Source: JARBUG01 sp035628915
GTDB lineage: Bacteria > Bacillota > Sulfobacillia > Symbiobacteriales > Symbiobacteriaceae
Direction: 5' to 3'
Assembly (NCBI GenBank): GCA_035628915.1
Contig: DASPIW010000012.1
Location: 186,001 to 250,000 of the forward strand
DNA length: 64,000 nt
Part shown: in pieces, positions 34,183 to 42,996 of the stretch
Position numbering within the stretch: the first letter of the stretch is position 1
Layout: each line of letters starts with the position of its first letter
Made by a program: the position numbers and the translations under genes
The notes under the pieces: model-generated
Databases searched by the model: none
What the model was told of the DNA's origin: nothing
The model's input: only the letters and a program-made list of their open reading frames with translations

Positions 34183-34921
34183 TACTATCTACCTCTGCTC
34201 CCAGGGCGCCCAACGCGGCCCTCTGAATCGCCACCAGTCGCTGTACGCCACTGTCCGCCAGCGCGATCAGCGCATCGAGCTGATCGCGGGTAAACGGGCC
34301 CGACTCGCCGGTGCCCTGGACTTCCACAAGGCCGCCGCTGCCGGTCATGACCAGATTCATATCGACCATCGCTTTGGAGTCCTCGACATAGGCCAGGTCC
34401 AGCATGGGAACGCCTTCGATGATGCCTACGCTGGTGGCAGCCAGAAAATCCGTGACCGGTAGCCTCTCAATCATACCGTTTCGATGGAGCCGATCGCAAG
34501 CGTCAACCATGGCGACAAACGCCCCGGTAATCGACGCCGTGCGTGTGCCGCCGTCCGCTTGTATGACGTCGCAGTCGATCCACAGGGTGCGCTCTCCCAG
34601 CGCCTTGAGGTCAATGACCGACCGCAAGGCACGGCCAATGAGCCGCTGAATCTCCATGGTGCGGCCCCCCGGCTTGCCGCGGCTGACCTCACGCTGATTT
34701 CGCTGCCCGGTAGCGCGAGGCAGCATGCCATATTCGGCGGAGATCCAGCCTTCGCCTTTTCCTTTGAGGAACGGCGGCACCCGTTCTTCGATGGTTGCGG
34801 TACAGATGACGCGTGTCTTGCCAACTTCTATGAGAACCGAGCCCTCGGCGTGCTCGATGTAATTGCGGTGGATGAAAACGGGGCGCAGATCATTCGGGGT
34901 GCGACCGTCCTGGCGAATCAA
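34154..34921 (-). CDS. rph: Ribonuclease PH
   Basis: A 255-residue phosphorolytic exonuclease that trims tRNA 3' ends. Diagnostic segments are RQDGRTPNDLRPVFI, TATIEERVPPFLKGKGEGWI, AEYGMLPRATGQRN, the phosphate-binding region ending in IDCDVIQADGGTRTAS, and DLAYVEDSKAMVDMN. Length and N- and C-termini are complete, so it should be active. It lies seven bases after murI. Confidence 0.97.
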   Translation of the reverse strand: MIRQDGRTPNDLRPVFIHRNYIEHAEGSVLIEVGKTRVICTATIEERVPPFLKGKGEGWISAEYGMLPRATGQRNQREVSRGKPGGRTMEIQRLIGRALRSVIDLKALGERTLWIDCDVIQADGGTRTASITGAFVAMVDACDRLHRNGMIERLPVTDFLAATSVGIIEGVPMLDLAYVEDSKAMVDMNLVMTGSGGLVEVQGTGESGPFTRDQLDALIALADSGVQRLVAIQRAALGALGAEVDSSVRQTVGAR

Positions 34922-34928
34922 AAGGGGA

Positions 34929-35741
34929 TCACTCCTGCTTGAAGTCTAGGTGGATTTGCTCGGCATGGGAGACGCCACCGGGCCAGAGCCGGCCGGCCAC
35001 CTCCACAAAGTGGTCCGGGTCAGCCGTGGTGTAAAAATGCCGTGCGCCGACGCCGCCCGCCTTGGCGGTACCTTCTGCCTGCAGCCTGTATGCAATCTCG
35101 GCTGCCGTGGCCAGGCCCGGGTCGATCAGCGTCACCCCAGGCCCTACTACGTCGGCGATGACCGCCTCCATGTGCGGAAAGTGTGTGCATCCGAGTACGA
35201 GGGTATCCATGCCGGCATCCATCAGAGGTCGCAGGCAGCGCTCCACCTCCTCCCGCACTTCGGGACCCGAAATAACACCTTCTTCCGCCCGGATGACCAG
35301 AATCGGGCACGGCTGCTGCGTAATCCGGCCGTCAGGCCGGTATTGCATGAGTGTACGGGGGTAAATGCCGGACGCACACGTACCCTGCGTGGCCGCCACC
35401 CCGATGCGCCCCGACCGGGATACGGCGGCTGCGGCCCGGGCGCCGGGATGAACCACGCCAATGGCCGGCACGGGCAGGCGCCGGTTTTCCAGCAGGTCGA
35501 GCGCCGCCGCGGTGGCCGTGTTGCAGGCGACGACCACCAGCTTGCACCCCCGGGCTGCAAAAAAATCCATAAAGCCAAGGAAGTACCGGCGCACCTCAGG
35601 CATGGGGCGCGGGCCGTACGGGAAATGGGCCGTATCGCAGGCGTAAATCAAATCCTCGCCCGGAAGCAGGCGGGCCACCTCACGCATGACCGTCAGACCG
35701 CCTTCCCCCGAATCAAAAAAGCCGATGGGGCTCGGGGACAA
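34929..35741 (-). CDS. murI: Glutamate racemase
   Basis: A 270-residue enzyme providing D-glutamate for peptidoglycan. The start region has FFDSGEGGLTVMREV, and the two catalytic cysteines lie in VVACNTATAAAL and LGCTHFPHME. The phosphate-like carboxylate site GVVHPGARAA is also present. It is the first gene of the murI-rph-rdgB-yfcE run. Confidence 0.96.
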   Translation of the reverse strand: MSPSPIGFFDSGEGGLTVMREVARLLPGEDLIYACDTAHFPYGPRPMPEVRRYFLGFMDFFAARGCKLVVVACNTATAAALDLLENRRLPVPAIGVVHPGARAAAAVSRSGRIGVAATQGTCASGIYPRTLMQYRPDGRITQQPCPILVIRAEEGVISGPEVREEVERCLRPLMDAGMDTLVLGCTHFPHMEAVIADVVGPGVTLIDPGLATAAEIAYRLQAEGTAKAGGVGARHFYTTADPDHFVEVAGRLWPGGVSHAEQIHLDFKQE

Positions 35742-35824
35742 ACCACTCGCCTCCTGTGCTCTATGGCAGGCCTGGATGTATAGCTTACGGCTATAACGGC
35801 CTACCCATGCCCTGGGTTACGCGG

Positions 35825-35850
35825 AAAACGCCACCCAAAATGGGCGGCGT
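35825..35850 (-). terminator. Terminator after the marR-like gene
   Basis: On the minus strand ACGCCGCCCA and TGGGTGGCGT pair around a short TTT-type loop with one mismatch, followed by TTTT. It lies between the MarR-type gene and murI. Confidence 0.65.
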
Positions 35851-35887
35851 CCCCGGGCTAGTAAACTATGTTCGATGTAGGGGCCGA

Positions 35888-36337
35888 TTACACCTCGCGG
35901 GTCATGAGGTAGTTGAGCTGCTCCAACGATTGGATCAGCCGTTCTTTGTCCGCTACGTCTATCTCAGCTAGAATGGTGGCCAAATACCCGCGCCGTGCTT
36001 CCAGGACCTCATCGATCACGGAGGAGCCCTTCGCCAGAACCTTCAGGCGGATGACCCGCCGGTCGGCGGTGTCACGAACCCGCTCAATCAGGCCGTTGCG
36101 CTCCATGCGGTCGATCAGGTCGGTGGCGGTGCTGCAGGCGAGGTACATCTTCTGGCACAGCTCACCCATGGTGAGCTCGCCAAACTCGCGCAGCACCAGC
36201 AGAGCATCCAGCTGCGGGGGGGTGATGTCAAAGTTGCTGAGAATATCCCGCCCGCGCTTCTTGAGGATAGTGCCTACATTCCGGAGCAGTTCCTCAATTT
36301 CCGCCACATGCCGATCCACATTCGCCTTCGTCAGCAC
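35888..36337 (-). CDS. MarR-family transcriptional regulator
   Basis: A 149-residue winged-helix protein starting at GTG after GGAGGTGA. The DNA-binding core is ITPPQLDALLVLREFGELTM, then GELCQKMYLACSTATDLIDR, and a wing with RVRDTADRRVIRLKV. The terminal helices form the dimer interface. An 8-bp perfect inverted repeat just upstream of its start is a likely autoregulatory operator. It is flanked by housekeeping genes on the same strand with a terminator behind it, so it is apparently monocistronic. Its effector and other targets are unknown. Confidence 0.93.
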   Translation of the reverse strand: MLTKANVDRHVAEIEELLRNVGTILKKRGRDILSNFDITPPQLDALLVLREFGELTMGELCQKMYLACSTATDLIDRMERNGLIERVRDTADRRVIRLKVLAKGSSVIDEVLEARRGYLATILAEIDVADKERLIQSLEQLNYLMTREV

Positions 36338-36359
36338 ACCCAGTCACCTCCACAGGTCT

Positions 36360-36382
36360 TATTAGCCATCGCAAGGCTAATA
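36360..36382. promoter_or_regulatory. Palindromic operator upstream of the marR-like gene
   Basis: TATTAGCC and GGCTAATA are perfectly inverted with a 7-base spacer, centred about 35 bases upstream of the GTG start. Size and symmetry suit a MarR dimer. Confidence 0.6.
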
Positions 36383-36439
36383 TCTTCCCACCAACTACGC
36401 GACCACCCGATGTTTTAGGTAGCGGAAATTGAATGGATG

Positions 36440-38422
36440 CTAATTGGCGACCGCCGGTTTGATTTCCTGCCAAAAATGGTCCAAGATGCCGTTCTTGATG
36501 GCTTCTGCTGCCTTTGCGGGGTAGGTTTTGGCCACAATGCCGGGTTCGGCAATGGCCTTTTCTTCGGCGGCGTTGGACAAGTACCCGAGTTCAAGCAGAA
36601 CAGAGGGTGCCTTTGTCTCCTTGATCACGAAAAACGAATCTTGCCTGACGTTCCGGTCCGGGAATCCCAGCCCCTTCACGATCGCAGCATGGATCTTCTG
36701 GGCCGCGGTGTGGCTCTTCGGGTTGGTAGTCCAGTAGTACGTCTCGGTGCCGCGGACCGTCACTGAAGCAGCGGAGTTGTGATGGATCGAGACAAACAGA
36801 TCCATGGCCGGTTTCACTCTATTGACAAGGGCCGGGCGCTGGGTAAAGTCCACCCCGTCGTCGCCGGTGCGGGTCATGAAAACGGTCGCTCCGGCGGCCT
36901 GCAGCCTGCGCTGCAGTTCGAGGGCCACCTGCAGGTTGATCGTTTTTTCGTATGTTTTGTAGGTTTTCCCGATCGATCCCGGATCGTCCTTAGCGCCGGG
37001 GATCCGGCCATGGCCGGCGTCAATCCAGATGCGCTTTCCGTAGACAGGTGAGGAGATCAGATCAACTGTGATGCTGCTGTCGCCGCTCTTGGACACCACC
37101 GTGTGCCCCAGGTAGTAGGGCAGGGCAATCGTGATGACCATCGAGTTCGGGGTGACGCCGGGCGCCAGAGTGATCGTGTCAACAGTGCCGTCAGCGATCT
37201 TGACCTGGTTGTTCGCCAGTGCGCTGCGCCCTTGCGGAACCTCGATTTTGAGCTGGCGCTGGTCTGGCGTCAAGCTGACTTTGGGATCCATGGGCAAGGA
37301 GCCGGTCAACGTCAGGCGGGTCTTGCCCTGCAGACGCTCGGTCTTCAAGGCTTCTATCCGGGGGAGAAACAGGACCTGCAGGCCTGTGTCCGTGGACACG
37401 ACGTCAAAGGGGACGGTCTCCTTCATATCGACCACGATTCGGACCCCGTCGGCGCCGCGGTCGGCGGCCCGAATTCTGGCGATGTAGGGGTTGGTGACAT
37501 CAACGGATTCGGGGGCCTCCGGTGCCAGATGGGCACCGGGTATGTCCACGACCACCCGCGGCGGGTTGGTCAGCGGAAACGCCGTGTACTCGACTTTGCC
37601 GGTGGCGCTGAGATCGACCGCGCTAATGCGGCGGTCCTGCCGAAGTTGATATCCGGTTACATTATGGTCGAATTCAATGGCCAGTTGGTTACCGTCAGAT
37701 GATAACGAATATCGGAAATTTGGTTGACTCCAAGTTTGAGCTGTGAAACGAACCGTGCGGCCGTCCACCTGTAAGTTAAGTTCCTTCATCAGCGAATCGA
37801 GGATCCGTCTGTTGGCCTGTGGTTCGGTCACCACCGCCGGGTATAGTTCCAGCACGGCGTTGGTGCCGTCGGTCTTCTCCGTCACCCGCAGGAAGGGTTC
37901 GGAAAGAGTGAGCACTACCCGGCCCTTGTCAGGATCGTTGCGGTAGGTAAGGCCGGAAATGACGGTGGGTTTGCGAAGAATGTTGACGGTGCGGGTGCTG
38001 TCGTTCCACTCTACAGTGCCGCCCAGCGCCTCCGCAATGAAGCGAAGGGGCACCATGGTCCGGTCGTCCACAATTTGCGGAGCGACGGGGAGTTCTTCCG
38101 CCTTGCCGTTAATCAGCGCCTGCTTCTGACCAACCCTCAGTATGACGGTGTCGGCGCCCCGGGTGACCGTTACCTGCCGGGTGACCGGGTCCCAGGTAAG
38201 CGTTCCGCCTACGGCTTCGCCGACGAACCGGACGCCCACCATGGTGCGATCTTCCATGATGATCGGGGGGACCGACATTTCAAGGGGTTTACCTTCAACG
38301 GTGACATTGACCGGAGCAGGAGCATTCGCTCTTACTGATGTCGGCCAAAGAGATACCATTAGGGTGATTAGTAGCATGAGGAAGATTATCTTAGGAAACT
38401 TGATGTTCGGTATCTCTATCAT
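36440..38422 (-). CDS. N-acetylmuramoyl-L-alanine amidase with copper-amine-oxidase-like and AMIN domains
   Basis: A 660-residue exported cell-wall hydrolase. After a signal segment (IIFLMLLITLMVSLWPTSVRA) come two copper-amine-oxidase-N-like repeats at about residues 38-145 (MEDRTMVGVRFVGEAVGGTL and VDDRTMVPLRFIAEALGGTV), then AMIN-type beta domains (about 150-430). The C-terminal Amidase_3 catalytic domain runs from about residue 475. Zinc ligands appear in IWIDAGHGR, the following glutamate region, and SIHHNSA; LLELGYLSN holds the catalytic glutamate. The repeats are typical of Firmicutes envelope proteins and bind the wall. A separate promoter is likely, because a large structured region precedes it. 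Confidence 0.93.
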   Translation of the reverse strand: MIEIPNIKFPKIIFLMLLITLMVSLWPTSVRANAPAPVNVTVEGKPLEMSVPPIIMEDRTMVGVRFVGEAVGGTLTWDPVTRQVTVTRGADTVILRVGQKQALINGKAEELPVAPQIVDDRTMVPLRFIAEALGGTVEWNDSTRTVNILRKPTVISGLTYRNDPDKGRVVLTLSEPFLRVTEKTDGTNAVLELYPAVVTEPQANRRILDSLMKELNLQVDGRTVRFTAQTWSQPNFRYSLSSDGNQLAIEFDHNVTGYQLRQDRRISAVDLSATGKVEYTAFPLTNPPRVVVDIPGAHLAPEAPESVDVTNPYIARIRAADRGADGVRIVVDMKETVPFDVVSTDTGLQVLFLPRIEALKTERLQGKTRLTLTGSLPMDPKVSLTPDQRQLKIEVPQGRSALANNQVKIADGTVDTITLAPGVTPNSMVITIALPYYLGHTVVSKSGDSSITVDLISSPVYGKRIWIDAGHGRIPGAKDDPGSIGKTYKTYEKTINLQVALELQRRLQAAGATVFMTRTGDDGVDFTQRPALVNRVKPAMDLFVSIHHNSAASVTVRGTETYYWTTNPKSHTAAQKIHAAIVKGLGFPDRNVRQDSFFVIKETKAPSVLLELGYLSNAAEEKAIAEPGIVAKTYPAKAAEAIKNGILDHFWQEIKPAVAN

Positions 38423-38553
38423 CGTAAACGGAGTCCTCCCCGATTAGGTTCGATAGTCCAGATAAAAATATCACAATAATTTTCGAGTGTATCGCCCTTG
38501 TCTCCTGCTGTTCTCCAGTGGTTGATAAATAAGGAAACCTCCTCGCTTTGGTC

Positions 38554-38772
38554 GGTGGCTAGCAGGGGTACTTGTCGCGGTTGCCGCTGCCCCTGGTATC
38601 GAATTGGGCGGAACAACGGGCGCCGCCCGGACGCTCCGTTCCGTTCGCCCCGGGCGGCGCTCCGGGTAGGTCGGCGTCGTCATTAATGACCTTCGCCTCC
38701 GCTGGTCGTTGTTCCGCCCAACTCGATGAACCGCAGCGGCACGGATGCTCCTCAGAACCCCTGCTAACCACC
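38554..38772. ncRNA. Unexplained 219-base imperfect palindrome (structured RNA or mobile palindromic element)
   Basis: Nested inverted repeats can fold the whole stretch. The outer arms at 38554-38568 and 38758-38772 pair over 15 positions with one mismatch. An eight-base helix pairs 38583-38590 with 38733-38740. A 19-base helix pairs 38599-38617 with 38708-38726, with one G-U type change. Inside are two smaller hairpins: 38620-38630 with 38650-38660, and the palindrome at 38679-38690. There is no open frame and no T-run. It lies between the tmRNA terminator and the amidase gene. I do not recognise it as 6S, SRP, RNase P or a known riboswitch. Confidence 0.5.
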
Positions 38773-38851
38773 ACCCAGCGTCTGGCTGTCCAGGTACCAC
38801 TGGAGGGGAGGCAAGGCGCACGGGACTCGAAGTTGCGCGTCTCTGGGCGCG

Positions 38852-38882
38852 AAAAAGGAGGGTCGGGGTGACCCTCCTTTTT
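38852..38882 (-). terminator. Intrinsic terminator of tmRNA
   Basis: GGAGGGT and ACCCTCC pair around a short GC loop, with runs of five or more A/T on both sides, so it works in both directions. On the minus strand it begins about eight bases after the tmRNA CCA end. Confidence 0.85.
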
Positions 38883-38889
38883 CGTGTGC

Positions 38890-39266
38890 TGGTGGAGGCG
38901 GCGGGCTCTGCCTCCCGCGTCCGAAAGAGCACCAGACAGGACTTCTACGAGCGTATCCTGCAGTTTAGTTCTCGCCCTCACCGCCGCCTACAGGCGGGCT
39001 TCGATTCAGGCCAGCCCCGAAAAGTTCCTCGCCTCCCGGGTCCGAGACAGCCCCGGGAGGAACAGCCCGCTAGTTGACGCTACAACCCTGGTGCGCGGTG
39101 CCTACCGCCAGAGGAGCGTAAGGCGGCATTTCAGCCGCCCGCTGCTTACGCAGCTACAGCGTAATCGTTGTTGGCAGTTAATTGCCTGCGGCCAGTTTTA
39201 CGAGGCAACCGCACCTCGGCTCGCTATCCTGAACGCTGCATCCCCCGTCGAAACTAATTCGCCCCC
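38890..39266 (-). ncRNA. ssrA: tmRNA (transfer-messenger RNA)
   Basis: A 377-base RNA. The 5' end GGGGGCG pairs with CGCCTCC before an encoded ACCA end, and the characteristic AGTTTCGACGGGGG follows the acceptor strand. The tag reading frame is GCC AAC AAC GAT TAC GCT GTA GCT GCG TAA, giving ANNDYAVAA, so the released tag would be A-ANNDYAVAA with the tmRNA-borne alanine. Several GC-rich hairpins between tag and 3' domain fit the pseudoknots. The T arm is odd: the stem GCGGG/CCCGC closes the eight-base loop AGGCAGAG instead of a TTCRANT loop. smpB lies directly upstream on the same strand. Confidence 0.9.
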
Positions 39267-39307
39267 GTGTTATATGGTAAAGCCGGTGAACCGGCCTGTA
39301 CCCAAGT

Positions 39308-39799
39308 TCAGTCGTCGTCGCGGCCACGGTTGCGCATGGCCCGGGCCATTTCGCGCTGCACGTCGCGAGCGGCGATGTCATCGCGCTTGTCGTAGGACTT
39401 CTTGCCCTTCGCCAGCCCGATCTCCACCTTGACGCGCCCCTTCCTAAAGTATAAGCGAAGGGGAACTAAAGTGTAACCCTTCTCTCGCACCTGCCCGAAG
39501 AGGCGGAGAATCTCGCCCTTGTGCATGAGCAGTCGGCGCTTGCGCAGCGGTTCGTGGTTGAACCGGTTGCCCTGTTCGTACGGGCTGATGTGCACGTTCT
39601 CCAGGAAGATCTCTCCCTGTTGAATGTGCGCATACCCATCGCGAATATTTGCACGGCCGAGCCGGCAGGACTTGACTTCCGTTCCCACCAGGGCGATGCC
39701 CGCCTCGTAGGACTCTTCAATAAAGTAGTCGTGCCGCGCCTTACGGTTGTCGGCGATGATTTTTTCGTCGGACTTGGCCGCCGCTGCTTTCTGTGCCAC
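39308..39799 (-). CDS. smpB: SsrA-binding protein SmpB
   Basis: A 163-residue tmRNA partner. The conserved core is complete (NRKARHDYFIEESYEAGI, then GTEVKSCRLGRANIRDGYA, ISPYEQGNRFNHEPLRKRRL and LYFRKGRVKVEIGLAKGKK). The basic C-terminal tail (AREMARAMRNRGRDDD-like end) enters the ribosomal channel when tmRNA is accommodated. It lies 41 bases upstream of tmRNA and follows rnr, so the trans-translation genes are grouped and the stalled-mRNA nuclease is beside them. Confidence 0.97.
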   Translation of the reverse strand: MAQKAAAAKSDEKIIADNRKARHDYFIEESYEAGIALVGTEVKSCRLGRANIRDGYAHIQQGEIFLENVHISPYEQGNRFNHEPLRKRRLLMHKGEILRLFGQVREKGYTLVPLRLYFRKGRVKVEIGLAKGKKSYDKRDDIAARDVQREMARAMRNRGRDDD

Positions 39800-39861
39800 T
39801 GCTATTCACCTCGCCCGGATACTTGATTATGGGGGTTCGTTCACGCAAAGTCAAGTGCCAA

Positions 39862-39891
39862 ACAAAGGGGCCCGCTGTTGCCAGCGAACCC
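39862..39891 (-). terminator. Terminator after rnr
   Basis: On the minus strand GGGTTCGCTG pairs with CAGCGGGCCC over 10 positions including two G-U pairs, around a GCAA loop, then CCTTTGTTT. It begins 12 bases beyond the rnr stop. Confidence 0.6.
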
Positions 39892-39902
39892 GCTTGATCA
39901 GC

Positions 39903-42620
39903 CTAGTCTTGTTGTTGCGGCTGTGCTGCAGGCGGACGCCGGCGCACGCGCTGCCCGCGCCTCGCTCTGCGCTGCCCGCCGCCGTCGGCCACCACGCCCG
40001 GAAGGCCCGCCGACTCGTCGGCGGTGCCCGGCGCCGGTGCGAAGGGCGCTTCCGTGAACGCCTTGTTGGCACGCCCGCCGCCACCACCGGGTGGCGGCGT
40101 CAGCGCGTAGGGATTCGTTACCGTGGGATCATCCTCCATACCCTTGCGGACGCGGCTGTCCGGTACGGGTACGCCCCACATGTCCAGTTTGGAGCCGGCT
40201 CGGGCTCTCGCCGGTTCCCGCTCCGGTTCGCGCGCCTTCGGCCGCTCGCGCTCCACCGGCAAGGCCTTAAGCCTGGGCGGTCTCTGTGCGGCAGGAGCAG
40301 GTGCCACCGCAAGCGCCAGACCCGACTCCGCCGCCTCTTCCTTCCCGCGCTTGCCCCGCCGCCGGCGCTTACTCTTGCGAGGCTCCTCTTCACGAGCCTG
40401 CTGCTTCTCCGGTTTCGGCTCCAGGCCCATGAGCGCACGTTTGCGGTCCGCCCGGCTCCGGGTATCGGCAGGTACGGCAGCCACGGTCACGACCGGGCTT
40501 TCGTTGGCTTCCAGGGCAAAGTCAACCTGCCTGTTCTCGATATCGACCCGCCCGACCCGTACCACTACCCCGTCGCCCAGCCTGAAGCGGCGCCGGGTCC
40601 GTTCGCCGATGAGGGCGTAGTAGTTGTCGTGGAAGTGGTAGTAGTCGTCCGTCAGCGAAGATATGTGGACAAGCCCCTCCACCGTATTGGGGAGCTGCAC
40701 GAAGAAACCGAAGGGACCCACGCCCGAAATCAGCCCTTCAAAGGTCTCACCAACCCGCTCGGACATGTATTCGGCCTTCTTGAGATCGACCGTCTCCCGC
40801 TCCGCCTCCATGGCTACCCGCTCGCGATCAGACGAGTGCTGGGCGGCCTCAGGCATCCAGCGTTCCCACTTGTGCTTGAGCTTGGCGATCAGGCCGCCGG
40901 ACAGCATAGCCCGGAGCACCCGGTGCACCACCAGGTCAGGGTAGCGGCGAATCGGGGAGGTGAAATGGCAGTAGTAGTCCGCGGCTAGGCCGAAGTGCCC
41001 GAAGTTTTCGGCGCTGTAAATGGCCTGGCGCATGGTGCGCAGGAGTACCTGGTTGATCAGGTTCTCCTCAGGGCGGCCGCGGACCCAGTCGGTAATATCC
41101 TGCAGCAGTTTGGCTGGCACGGCACCGTCGGCCGGCATGCGCAGCGTGTAGCCGAACAGCGCAAGGAAGTCCCGCAGCCCGGCCAGGCGGTCGCCGGCCG
41201 GCTCGCCGTGGACGCGGAACATGAACGGCACGGCCTGCCGCTGGCAGTGCTCCGCAACGGTCTCGTTTGCTGCCAGCATGAACTCTTCGATGATCCGCTC
41301 GGCAATGCCGCGGTCGACGCGGCGGATTTCGACCGGCCAGCCCGCCTGGTTCAGCTTTACTTTGGCTTCGGGCAGGTCGAAATCCAGGGCGCCCCGCCGC
41401 ATGCGGCGGCTGCGCAGTACTTGCATGAGTGCGTGCATTTCGCTGAACATGGGCACCAGGCCCCGGTATTCGGCCATGGCCGCTTCATCGCCGGCAAGTA
41501 TTTCGTTGACCCGAGTGTACGTCATGCGGGCGGCGGTTTTTATGACCGAAGGGAAGATTTCGTGCTTGTGGACCTTTCCGGCCGAGTCGATCTCCATGAC
41601 GCAGGAAAGCGTCAGGCGGTCGACGTTTGGATTCAGGCTGCAGATGCCGTTGGAGAGTTTGGGCGGCAGCATGGGCACGACGCGGTCGGCCAGGTAGACC
41701 GATGTGGCCCGGCTATAGGCCTCCCGGTCGAGGTGCGACCCTTCCGTCACGTAGTACGACACATCGGCGATATGTACGCCCAGCCGCCAGAGGCCGTCGC
41801 CAATACGCTCGACATTCACTGCGTCATCCAGATCCTTGGCGTCTTCGCCGTCGATGGTGACAATGGTCCAGCCCCGGAGGTCGCGGCGGCCATCTTCGCG
41901 CATGGCTTCTTCGGTGACCGTGTCGGGAATGGGCTCGGCTTCAGCCAGCACCCGGGGTGGAAAGACCTCCGGCAGGCCGAATTTGCGGATGACGCTGACG
42001 ATGTCGACGCCGACTTCGCCCTTCATTCCAATGCGCTCAACGATCTTCCCTTCGGCATTACGGCGCGCTTCAGGGTAGTTGACGATCTGGACGACGACTT
42101 TTTCGCCGCTCTTGGCGCCGTTGGTCGCACCGCGGGGAATGAAAATGTCGTCCGCCAGGCGCCGGTCGTCCGGAGTGACGTACCCGGCGTGCTTGGCGGC
42201 TTCAAAAGTGCCTACCACCCGCGTGGTCGCCCGCTGCAAAATGCGGATGACTTCCCCTTCGACACGCCCGCCGGTCCGGGCCGGCGGGCTGAGCCGGGCG
42301 ATAATGCGGTCGCCATGCCAGGCGCCGTTCAGCGACTCGCGCCCGATGAAAATGTCTTCGGCTTCCGCCTCGTCCTGCACCAGAAATCCAAACCCTTTGG
42401 GGTGCCCCTGAAGCCTGCCCACAGCCAGGTTCATGCGTTCCGGGGCGCCGTAGCGCTCCAGCCGGGTCTTGACCACTTCGCCGACAGTTTCCATTTGTTC
42501 AAGCGTTTTTCTCAATTGCACGTGCTGCTTCTCGGCAACACCCAGGGCCAACGATAGTTCCTCGAAGGTCATGGGCTTGTAGGCCTTCTCGCGGATGAAC
42601 TTGGCAATGCGTTCCTTCAC
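39903..42620 (-). CDS. rnr: Ribonuclease R with a long basic tail
   Basis: A 905-residue RNase II-family 3'-5' exonuclease. An N-terminal winged-helix (residues 1-75), cold-shock OB domains, the catalytic RNB domain (TIDGEDAKDLDDAVNVERIG holds the metal-binding aspartates) and a C-terminal S1 domain (VGETFEGLISGVGPFGFFVQ) are in order. The family is usually 700-820 residues. The extra 150-plus residues after S1 are low-complexity and basic (for example KSKRRRRGKRGKEE) and end in a proline/glycine/arginine-rich segment. RNase R degrades structured RNA and tmRNA-targeted mRNA, so its position next to smpB and ssrA makes functional sense. Confidence 0.96.
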   Translation of the reverse strand: MKERIAKFIREKAYKPMTFEELSLALGVAEKQHVQLRKTLEQMETVGEVVKTRLERYGAPERMNLAVGRLQGHPKGFGFLVQDEAEAEDIFIGRESLNGAWHGDRIIARLSPPARTGGRVEGEVIRILQRATTRVVGTFEAAKHAGYVTPDDRRLADDIFIPRGATNGAKSGEKVVVQIVNYPEARRNAEGKIVERIGMKGEVGVDIVSVIRKFGLPEVFPPRVLAEAEPIPDTVTEEAMREDGRRDLRGWTIVTIDGEDAKDLDDAVNVERIGDGLWRLGVHIADVSYYVTEGSHLDREAYSRATSVYLADRVVPMLPPKLSNGICSLNPNVDRLTLSCVMEIDSAGKVHKHEIFPSVIKTAARMTYTRVNEILAGDEAAMAEYRGLVPMFSEMHALMQVLRSRRMRRGALDFDLPEAKVKLNQAGWPVEIRRVDRGIAERIIEEFMLAANETVAEHCQRQAVPFMFRVHGEPAGDRLAGLRDFLALFGYTLRMPADGAVPAKLLQDITDWVRGRPEENLINQVLLRTMRQAIYSAENFGHFGLAADYYCHFTSPIRRYPDLVVHRVLRAMLSGGLIAKLKHKWERWMPEAAQHSSDRERVAMEAERETVDLKKAEYMSERVGETFEGLISGVGPFGFFVQLPNTVEGLVHISSLTDDYYHFHDNYYALIGERTRRRFRLGDGVVVRVGRVDIENRQVDFALEANESPVVTVAAVPADTRSRADRKRALMGLEPKPEKQQAREEEPRKSKRRRRGKRGKEEAAESGLALAVAPAPAAQRPPRLKALPVERERPKAREPEREPARARAGSKLDMWGVPVPDSRVRKGMEDDPTVTNPYALTPPPGGGGGRANKAFTEAPFAPAPGTADESAGLPGVVADGGGQRRARRGQRVRRRPPAAQPQQQD

Positions 42621-42740
42621 TTAGCTACCACCTTATGGAAAGAGGGCTTTCAAGACTCTAAGGTAACACACCGGAGTGCTGTCAAGCAAGTTCGACACGT
42701 TCCTTGCGGTATATGATGCGCTAAACAGGGGATATCATGT

Positions 42741-42787
42741 GAAAAACGGGTCCGAACGGCCCCGATTTGGGCCGGCTCGGACCCGTT
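42741..42787 (-). terminator. Strong intrinsic terminator
   Basis: An 11-bp perfect stem (AACGGGTCCGA with TCGGACCCGTT) is extended internally by GGCCC/GGGCC pairing. On the minus strand it is followed by TTTTTCAC. It lies just after the small membrane protein gene and before the rnr promoter region. Confidence 0.85.
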
Positions 42788-42790
42788 CTG

Positions 42791-42994
42791 CTACCCCCGG
42801 CGACCGGAGTCGCGCCACGCCCGGAATAGGGCAATGGGCGCCGCCATCAAGGCCGCATCACGAATGATCGACCACTGAATGACCCCACCACGAAGCGTCA
42901 CCCACAACAGATAGACTCCCGAGACGATACCCGCCGCCAGAAACCAGGAGAGGAACGCAGCCCCCCACGGACTGCCAGCCAGAAACTTGCGCAT
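42791..42994 (-). CDS. Small membrane protein, function unknown
   Basis: A 67-residue frame starting two bases after the ppa stop codon and ending directly before a strong terminator, so it is positioned as the last gene of a ppa transcript. One clear membrane helix (FLSWFLAAGIVSGVYLLWV) is followed by a second, weaker one (DAALMAAPIALFRAW) and a basic C-terminus (RDSGRRG). No family is recognised. The compact operon position is the main support. Confidence 0.55.
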   Translation of the reverse strand: MRKFLAGSPWGAAFLSWFLAAGIVSGVYLLWVTLRGGVIQWSIIRDAALMAAPIALFRAWRDSGRRG

Positions 42995-42996
42995 GC

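Noticed and set aside
38554..38772. 6S RNA, SRP RNA or a riboswitch as identity of the large palindrome
   Set aside because: The multi-branched interior with two extra hairpins and the lack of known core motifs do not fit any of these well enough to name it.
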